Below, piece after piece: positions 57,450 to 64,000 of a stretch of DNA of 64,000 nucleotides (its first letter is position 1; each line of letters starts with the position of its first letter). Both the position numbers and the translations under genes were made by a program. The stretch lies in contig CM033105.1 in the NCBI GenBank assembly GCA_019321725.1, forward strand, positions 14,583,632-14,647,631, written 5' to 3'. This stretch comes from Paulownia fortunei (lineage: Eukaryota; Streptophyta; Magnoliopsida; Lamiales; Paulowniaceae). A model generated the notes under the pieces. It did not search any database, was not told where the DNA came from, and saw nothing but the letters and a program-made list of their open reading frames with translations.

Positions 57450-58099
57450 AAAGCAGGTTCTAGTCTCCGTCGGGCAGACTCCACTGTGCTAACCACCATA
57501 TTTAGGACAAGCAAATTACGATATTAGTGCTTTGCCTTAATCAATCTTTGTACACTTACTCTGATCCTACTGTTGTTGCCCTTGTCTTTGTTGGAATTTA
57601 AATTTTTTATTATGCATTTGAAATGGTCTCTTCTTTTCATTTCCAACCTATCGTTGCCCTTGTCCTTGCTTAAATTGGCATCGAATCTCCTGAGCACAGA
57701 AAATTCTAAGTTCAGCTTGTTCTGCCACTAAAGCTCTCTCAGTAATTTGTGAGTATGTTACTCCTTGGATTCCTGCCATATTCACATCTCTGTATAGTTC
57801 TAGTCTTAAGCCTTCAAGAAATCTTTCAACTTTCAATGCATCCTCAAACATCGGTAGTTTAGTTTTCTGAATCATTCACCAACTATCTCCACTTGTTCTA
57901 CTCGGGGTTATGGTTGAATCATTTTAGCCCTTGGTTGTTCACCCATATCCCTCTACTAGATAAGTTGTTGAATTTTTTTTATTGTCATTCAACAAGCTCT
58001 GTAAGTCGATTAATGATAACATCACAATCATTATTCGAAATAGGTGTCTGCTCTTCTAGGGTTCTAGCTCCACTACTACTTTCACCTGATTCTCAACAT
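57450..58099 (-). pseudogene. TekM gag with core deletion
   Basis: The start equivalent is the ATG at 58099 (MLRIR then stop). The N-terminal part and the KLPMFEDA block are directly followed by LKVERFLEGLRLELYRDVNMAGIQGVTYSQITERALVAEQAELR (frame 57648-57875). In TekP, FEDA and ALKVERF are about 110 codons apart, so the whole capsid core (DWLRTLE through YIHKFEQL) is deleted here. Without it gag could not assemble. Confidence 0.82.
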
Positions 58100-58247
58100 G
58101 ACTGCAATAGCATTTTTTATAACAAATGGTCAATATAATTCATGAAATATATAATACATTATAATGTAAAATAAAACTTACTGGCATTGTTGTGCTGCAC
58201 AAGTTCTAAGATCCTATACATGGACAGTCTACAGAATCAAGACCGGG

Positions 58248-58259
58248 GCTCTAATACCA
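58248..58259 (-). other. TekM primer-binding site
   Basis: On the minus strand it reads TGGTATTAGAGC, one change from the initiator-Met complement. It lies five bases inside the short 5' LTR. Confidence 0.85.
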
Positions 58260-58264
58260 CTATT

Positions 58265-58848
58265 TATCACAATATCCCAAAAATATGTATATATATATAT
58301 ATAAATAACTTATGCAACATAATTTGTGCATGTATGCGTGTGTATAATTTTTTTTCTAGCTAGTTAGTTTGACAAAACACTGATAAAGTAAACTGCTTTA
58401 ACATCCTGTAACACTGTATATACATAGATAGTTATTTGAACGATAACAAGGTATATCAAAATCATTACAAACTCAGACTTATTTATAATGGAGTTTTGAA
58501 AGTGATATACATGATAAGGTCACTAATATAATACAATAGACCATAAAATTAAAAGTACAGCCTACAAAATAGCCCTAACGGATCGTCATCCAAGTGCATT
58601 GATCTTTGAAAGCCTGTAGGAGCTCCACTGTCGGCCTAGTAAACTAGAGGTCTCAAGTCTGACCATGTTCACCTACAATGCATGAACTACATGAGTTAAT
58701 GCTCAATAAGTAAAAATCATGCATCATAAGAGTATAATATAAAATCTCACACAACTTATTTCTAAGATATGATGCTATAAATGTGTCAATAATTAAATGA
58801 CCATAAACAAATTGACTCAGTCCAATAGTGTGAGGTTTGGGTATTACA
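58265..58848 (-). repeat. TekM 5' LTR, internally deleted
   Basis: The + strand runs from TATCACAATATCCC to GGGTATTACA. It matches 41194-41860 and then jumps to the last 30 bases of the LTR (AGTGTGAGGTTTGG), losing about 2 kb. The deletion removes most of U3 in this copy. Confidence 0.86.
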
Positions 58849-58853
58849 CCCTG

Positions 58854-59330
58854 TGTTTATAAGAAGTTTAGTGGGAGCGCAGTGAAATTTATTATGTTAT
58901 ATATTGATGGCATCCTACTCATTGGGAATGATGTAGGGATGATACAGTCAACTAAGACTTAATTGTCTAATCAGTTCTCCATGAAGGATTTGGGAGAAGC
59001 ATACTTTATTCTTGGAATAAAGATCTATAGAGATAGGTCAAAAAGGATAATCGAACTATCCCAATCTAGTACATAAATAAAATGCTAAAGAGGTTTAGCA
59101 TTGAGGAATCCAAGCGAGGATTTTTGCCAATGAGTCATGGCATTTCTCTCTCGAGGGTAATGTCTCCTAAGAATCTAGAGGAGATGGAAAGGATAACCCG
59201 CACACCTTATGCTTCTGCCATAGGAATCATAATGTATGTTATGCTATATATAAGGCCTGATATCGTATATGCTCAGGTGAGGAACACTGGAATGCCGTAA
59301 AAATGATCCTAAATTACTTGAGAAGGATTA
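58854..59330 (+). pseudogene. CopP reverse transcriptase, C-terminal part
   Basis: It resumes after the TekM duplication: YKKFSGSAVKFIMLYIDGILLIGND. The catalytic YVDD motif is YIDG, so the second Asp is lost. Then come FSMKDLGEAYFILGIKIYRDRSK and the open frame 59082-59300 with MERITRTPYASAIGIIMYVMLYIRPDIVYA. Stops occur after STKT and SQSST. Confidence 0.85.
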
Positions 59331-59830
59331 AGGATATATTTCTAGTATATGACTCTAGAAAATTGAAACTAGAAGGCTATACAGATTCTAGTTTTCAGTT
59401 CGATATAGACGACTTAAAATCAATGTCTGGATATGTATTCATCTTAAACGGTGGTACGGTCACCTAGAAGAGTTCCAAGTAAGAGATGATTGTGGATTCT
59501 ACCACTGAAGCTGAGTATATTGCTACATGTGATGCGACAAAAGAAGCTATTTGGATAAAGAACTTCATCCCAGAGTTGGGTGTGGTTCCCTCCGTTGTTG
59601 ATCTTGTATTGATTTACTGTGATAACAATGGAGCTATTGCGCAAGCAAAAGAGCCAAGATCTCATAAAGGATCCAAGCACATCAGGAGGAGATACTATCT
59701 GATCAAAAAGATCATTGGTAGAGGCGACGATGTAGTGGATAGAGTCGCTTCGGCAGAAAATATAACAGACTCACTGACCAAACCTCTAGTGCAGAAGGTA
59801 TTCGACAGACATCTTGAAAAGATAGGCTAA
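59331..59830 (+). pseudogene. CopP RNase H
   Basis: It reads LEGYTDSSFQFD, SMSGYVFILNGGTVT, stop, KSSK, stop, then the 114-codon frame 59486-59827: MIVDSTTEAEYIATCDATKEAIWIKNFI, LVLIYCDNNGAIAQAKEPRSHKGSKHI, ASAENITDSLTKPL and the natural end HLEKIG. The Asp, Glu and Asp sites visible in YTDSSF, TEAEY and YCDN are kept. Confidence 0.86.
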
Positions 59831-59851
59831 AGTATATGGGCAATTGCGCTA

Positions 59852-59866
59852 GGGCAAGTAGGAGAT
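59852..59866 (+). other. CopP polypurine tract
   Basis: GGGCAAGTAGGAGAT directly before the LTR start TGCTATAG is the common copia form (GCAAGTGGGAGAT). Confidence 0.85.
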
Positions 59867-61799
59867 TGCTATAGTAGTGTCCGGTGTGCTAATTAGATTA
59901 GACATCTTTTATACTCTTGTATTTGTAAAAAAGAATCTTTTTCAAATCATATTAATAAAAGATAAATTTCTTTATCTTTAATTATTTATTATAATTAGAT
60001 AAAGTTCCTAGACCAAACTTAGCTACGGGACATGGTCACGCATTTGATGGTAATCATGGAATATGTCTCTATGGCTTTGGTCTTAAATTAGTTTCGAGTT
60101 AAGAACTTTTTGAGACGGGACATCGAATAGCCCAATAGACTCGTGCATACGATGCATGCTCGCATAAGGAGGATGTCTCGCTCCATGGATATTAGCATAA
60201 TGATGCTAGTGTATGTATGCGGGTGCTTGTTATGGAACAAGTACACTAAACAAGCCCACTGGAATTTCTTAATTAGAAATTTGTTTATCGAGATAAGAAA
60301 TTATATGTTACAATAGTACACGATTAGTCTTTTGACTTGAAACACTATGGTAGCCTTATACATGTCGTGTTTTATGTTGATGTATCTTCTAATTGTCTAA
60401 CAATCACAAAGGAGATACATTGGATGTTGCATTCATATGTATGGAGGTTAATGAGTGGTTAACAAAGGATCCGTCACTTGTCTGGTAGACAAGTGAATCT
60501 CATTGTTTTCATAGTTCATGACTTAAAAGCCTTTGGTTAAGATAGGATGAATGTTAAACGGGGGTTTTCTAATGATTCTTCATGAGTTATTGAAACTTGA
60601 AATGGAATCATAGATATCGAGCAATTAGGATTTCGACTATTGATCCATGCCCTAGACTCAATCGAGAGATTAGTTGACGGAAAAATCTTATGTGTATGAT
60701 ATTCGTAATTGAAATAGGTTCACTCGCTATTTCACCTAGGTCTAGGTAGTCATGATACATTTGTTAGGTGTTTCACATGACTTGTGAGATTCTTGAAATT
60801 AAGGAGTTAATTTCAAGCGAACTAATTAATTAGAATAATTATTATTATTTATAAGTTGTAAATGTTGCAAACCCATTGCTAATTTAGTTGTGAACCTAAA
60901 GGGTTATACACAATTTGAGATGGAACATTTCTAATTTAGGAATTGATCCAAATGGTTGTATCCATTTAATTAATAGAGATTAATTAATTGTGGCTTAAAT
61001 TAATTCAATGAGTTGAACTAATTATTCAATTAAATAATTAAATTATTTAATTGAACCTAATAGATTAAGGAGCCCAATTGGAGTGAAATAATTATTTGAT
61101 TGGATCAAATTAATTATGTAGTATATAAATTAATTTACTTAATTGGGTCTCATTTGATTAGATGGGGTAGATTGAATTAATTAATTTGGGTAAGATAATT
61201 AATTTATTAATTGTGAGATTTATTTTAAAGTCCAATCCTATTTCAAAATGGCCTATTAGGAAAGGCCCATGAAAGTGATTGAAAAAGAATGAAAAATCAA
61301 GAGTTTGGAATTTTTAGGTAATCTTGAATATCATTGAAAGATATAAAAGAGATAAGATTGGAAGAATTTGGATGAACCAAAATATCTTCCAACCAATCAA
61401 AAGGAGACACAAAATACCAAGAGTATGACTCTTGAAATTTTGAGCCCTCTATATATACCTCGTGGTTAAAAATTGTAAGATGTAGAAACATCTCTATAAT
61501 TTTTGGTCATATAGAAATTAAGAGAAGAAAATTATTTTCTTCATTCGTCATTTTTCTCTAAAAATTATATCTTTAAGTATTAATTCATTTATCACAAGTT
61601 GATATCAAGAATTAATATTTTCTATACACACTCCATCAACTAGATTAGAAAAAAAATTAGAATTGCTAGTGGAATTTTGATTTTGTATTCTTGCTCAAAG
61701 TGTGAACTACTTTAGAAGGGAGATATTTGGATCCCTGTGAATAAATTTTTAAAAATTTAATTTTCCGCCGTGTATATATGAGATCACGCGAACCCAACA
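59867..61799 (+). repeat. CopP 3' LTR
   Basis: It runs from TGCTATAGTAGTG to GCGAACCCAACA. It is the same family as the inverted CopM LTR at 35215-37345. TTAATTAA-rich stretches (60955-61210) recur in both. The flank after it is GAATG; no partner duplication exists because the 5' end of CopP is missing. The minus-strand 64-codon frame near its end is spurious. Confidence 0.88.
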
Positions 61800-62330
61800 G
61801 AATGCTCCTACATCTATTGCATAGTATCTAGTTGCCATATTATATTTTCTCATATAAATTTTGAAGTTTTCAACCTTGTGGAGGAATGTTACAATTTGAA
61901 GTTAGCTTCAAAATCAAATTTAATCTTCATTATTTTCATAAAAGAAAAATAAATTTTGTAACTTTCCTATTAACACGCCAATAAAATACCATTATTTAGA
62001 ATTTAAATTTTGTTATTACATATTCTATCCCATCACTATAAAAGGGGTCCTAGGGGTGTAGGTAGAGATACATAACAATTCTTACATTTTTTATATTCTA
62101 CATATTATTTTCTATATTATCTTGGGCAATATGATAAGATTTTTTCCATTAGTTTTTTTGTAATCGTGTTTATAATAGGAGACATCGACAGTGACCTTCT
62201 TGAGTTTTATCTTGGGGGTTGGTGAGCTGCTAGTACCTGCATGGAGGGGAGGTCATCACAATTTTAGAACAATGTCAAGTGACGTGACTGCTACAAGCCA
62301 ACTATTTTTTGATAACAAATTTATATTCTT
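61800..62330 (+). other. Possible LTR or promoter-like block
   Basis: GTGGAGGAATGTTACAATTT (61878-61897) looks like a polypurine tract followed by a TGTTACA LTR start. About 140 bases on, CACTATAAAAGGGG (62034-62047) is a good TATA box, followed by GTAGAGATACATAACAATTC. No matching second LTR, primer site or coding region is visible, so it could be a solo LTR of an unrelated copia element or chance. Confidence 0.35.
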
Positions 62331-64000
62331 TTAGAATTATATAAATTATATGCATTCTTGTGATTTATTTGCATCAAATTAATTTTTTTATTTGTTTTGA
62401 AAATTATTTTCATTAAAATTAAAATATTCACAACATAAATATCTAAAACATAGTTTGAAAAGCCATCATTATATCTCACCAATTCAAATAGGACAATATA
62501 TATATTCTCTAATTTTTGTATTATATAATTGGGTGAAGATACAATTTTTTTTTCTGAGTGAAGCATCATTATATTACAATATTTTAGCGATGAATAAATA
62601 ACAATTTACAATTAGCAATTACTTTCAATCAAGCATTATATCAATCAACAATTTACAAATATTAATTGCTATCACTTTTGATTCGATTCGAACTTTTACC
62701 CGAGAATTTTTTGATCTCAAATTTGCCAGTTAAACTAGACTCTATTTTAATTTGATTTTATTTATTTTATTTTTTCTGTGCAAAGAATAAAAAAATCATT
62801 GCTGAAGCCTATTGAAGAGGTTCTATGGAGCGGTAGTTTGTCTAGTTACATTCATATTTATGACAGTTATATTCATATTTACATCCTGAGTCAAAACATA
62901 TTTCAAAAGAGTTGCACAGCTTGTATACAAGGTTTTTTTTGTTTGTTTGTTTGTTGTTGTTTTTTCTTTTTTTCAATTTCAAAAGGGCTTATGGAGGCTT
63001 CTTTTGCCAAATTAAAATATCCTCTGCTATTTTTAGTAGCGCAAAACGAAACTAAACGTACATACAATTGACTAGAGAAGCTAAGAGGTAAATTGATTTT
63101 TGACACGGATTACCTCTATGAGATGTAACGGCTCTATTTCATTATTTATATTTTGATTGATACTCTTAAAGTTAAATTCTTTGTCTACAACACCAGAAGA
63201 GTACTGAAGTTGTCCCAAAAAAAATTTTAATATTTAAATTAGTAAAAATTTTAAAAAGAATTTTGAACTTTTTGAATCTACGATATTATTTGAATTGAAA
63301 TTATATATGTATTCAATTTAAAATAAAATAAAATAAACAAATCCATCAATTTTAAAACATAAAAATTGGCCATTATTTAATTCCAAGTGAAAGACATATA
63401 GTGTGATCTCAAATGACACACGTAGAATATGATTAATTATATAGACAAAGGATTCATTGTTGAAGCACCAAGGTGCGTTCACATGCGATCCACGTGACTT
63501 GTGTTCCCTCTCAATCTTATCATGATATGGACTTTAGGGATTGGATTTGGTTTGGAAGAGACAATTATGTCAAGTTCGAAGGTAGCAGCCCTACTAATGA
63601 CATGTATCTTGAGTGATGACCATAAACATAGGCAGTCATTACACGCACAATTATTTAATGTTTTAAGCTCAAATACTAAACAAAGCAAAGAAACAAATAG
63701 GGAACTTATGTTTCTTGATTTTTTATTTTCTTATTCCCTTTACAAACTAGTCATTTAATGGTACATAATAAAAAATAAATAGAGGGGTAGACAGGACAAC
63801 AGGATTGTATCCAGTCCTGTCTGATTCCAATAACTGAAAATAAATGTAAATTTCATAAGCGTGTCATTATATTGCATACCAAGTTAAGTCAACAAATTTA
63901 GAACATTACGATCATGAAAAATTTCATAATGTGTTTTTGTGATCTTATGCTACATGAAATTAAAATATAAAATCATTAAATGTGTGTTAAAGTGCAAATA
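62331..64000. other. AT-rich sequence without recognised gene
   Basis: I see only short open frames with biased composition. The frame 62778-63071 runs through a GTTTGTTTGTTTGTTGTTG stretch (62940-62959) and has no family resemblance. The frame 63501-63758 (85 codons, MFPLNLIMIWTLGIGFG) is likewise unrecognised. A long homopurine/pyrimidine tract lies at 62960-62985. It may be old flanking DNA or a very decayed repeat. Confidence 0.5.

Larger units (their letters stand above)
41194..58848 (-). mobile_element. Tekay-type chromovirus TekM, split by TekP
   Basis: It is a minus-strand Ty3/gypsy element inserted in CopP. Its own sequence is about 7.6 kb once TekP is removed. Orientation follows from the primer site at 58248-58259 and the gag-to-integrase order. 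The 3' LTR is 2,610 bp but the 5' LTR only 584 bp, from an internal deletion. Gag lacks its core. The C-terminal chromodomain is recognisable. Confidence 0.9.
38688..61799 (+). mobile_element. Ty1/copia element CopP, split by TekM
   Basis: It is a 5'-truncated element (no 5' LTR, starts inside gag), with order gag, protease, integrase, RT, RNase H, 3' LTR, the Ty1/copia order. TekM interrupts RT between 41193 and 58849 with ccctg duplicated at 41189-41193 and 58849-58853. Catalytic residues of both integrase and RT are mutated. I do not assign a copia lineage firmly. Confidence 0.88.

Noticed and set aside
43843..58140. Possibility of a CRISPR-like or defence system from regularly repeated words
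   Set aside because: The repeats are LTR pairs and short LTR-internal words in plant retrotransposons. There are no spaced direct repeats with unique spacers and no associated genes.
62778..63071. 97-codon frame in the right flank
   Set aside because: It spans a GTTT microsatellite and a homopolymer-rich tract giving Cys/Phe runs; not gene-like.
63501..63758. 85-codon frame in the right flank as a possible host gene
   Set aside because: No recognisable domain, codon pattern or neighbouring gene signals; this length is expected by chance.

Overview
This window looks like intergenic plant (probably dicot) nuclear DNA. It is AT-rich and consists almost entirely of LTR retrotransposons, many inserted into one another and all decayed by stop codons, frameshifts and deletions. 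I find no convincing host gene, tRNA, rRNA or CRISPR array. The species cannot be named from the sequence.

Layout. (1) 1-1018 is a fragment of a Tekay-type LTR. (2) 1147-22139 is an Athila-like Ty3/gypsy element on the + strand (AthA1): 5' LTR, tRNA-Asp-type primer-binding site, gag, protease, a deleted reverse transcriptase, RNase H, integrase and a long 3' UTR. That 3' UTR is split by a complete 13-kb minus-strand chromovirus (TekG2, 8592-21634, target duplication aatgg). Each TekG2 LTR itself contains an inverted Athila-type solo LTR with its own ttaag duplication. (3) 22140-26337 is a short, non-autonomous Athila-like element (AthB) whose LTR is a different subtype. (4) 26338-27677 is a second type-A LTR and the start of its element (AthA2). 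(5) 27678-38167 is a + strand gypsy element (GypG4) with an unexplained extra reading frame before gag. It is cut by a minus-strand copia remnant (CopM, 33455-37345) that carries a GC-rich repeat island. (6) 38168-38687 is more Athila sequence, joined directly to a 5'-truncated + strand copia element (CopP, 38688-61799). (7) CopP is split by a minus-strand Tekay element (TekM, 41194-58848, duplication ccctg), which is split in turn by a related + strand Tekay element (TekP, 45111-55195, duplication tatct). (8) 61800-64000 is AT-rich DNA with one possible LTR or promoter-like block and no recognisable gene.

Relative ages follow from the nesting. TekP is younger than TekM, which is younger than CopP. 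TekG2 is younger than AthA1, and the solo LTR inside its LTRs predates the insertion of this TekG2 copy. The coding remnants describe ordinary retrotransposon machinery: gag, aspartic protease, reverse transcriptase/RNase H and integrase, with a C-terminal chromodomain in the Tekay elements. Every element has at least one lesion that should prevent autonomous movement.

The most interesting signals are the LTR-within-LTR structure of TekG2, a post-pol hairpin in the Athila-like elements with a compensatory base-pair change, the extra pre-gag frame in GypG4, the A-B-A alternation of LTR subtypes, and the GC-rich island in CopM.
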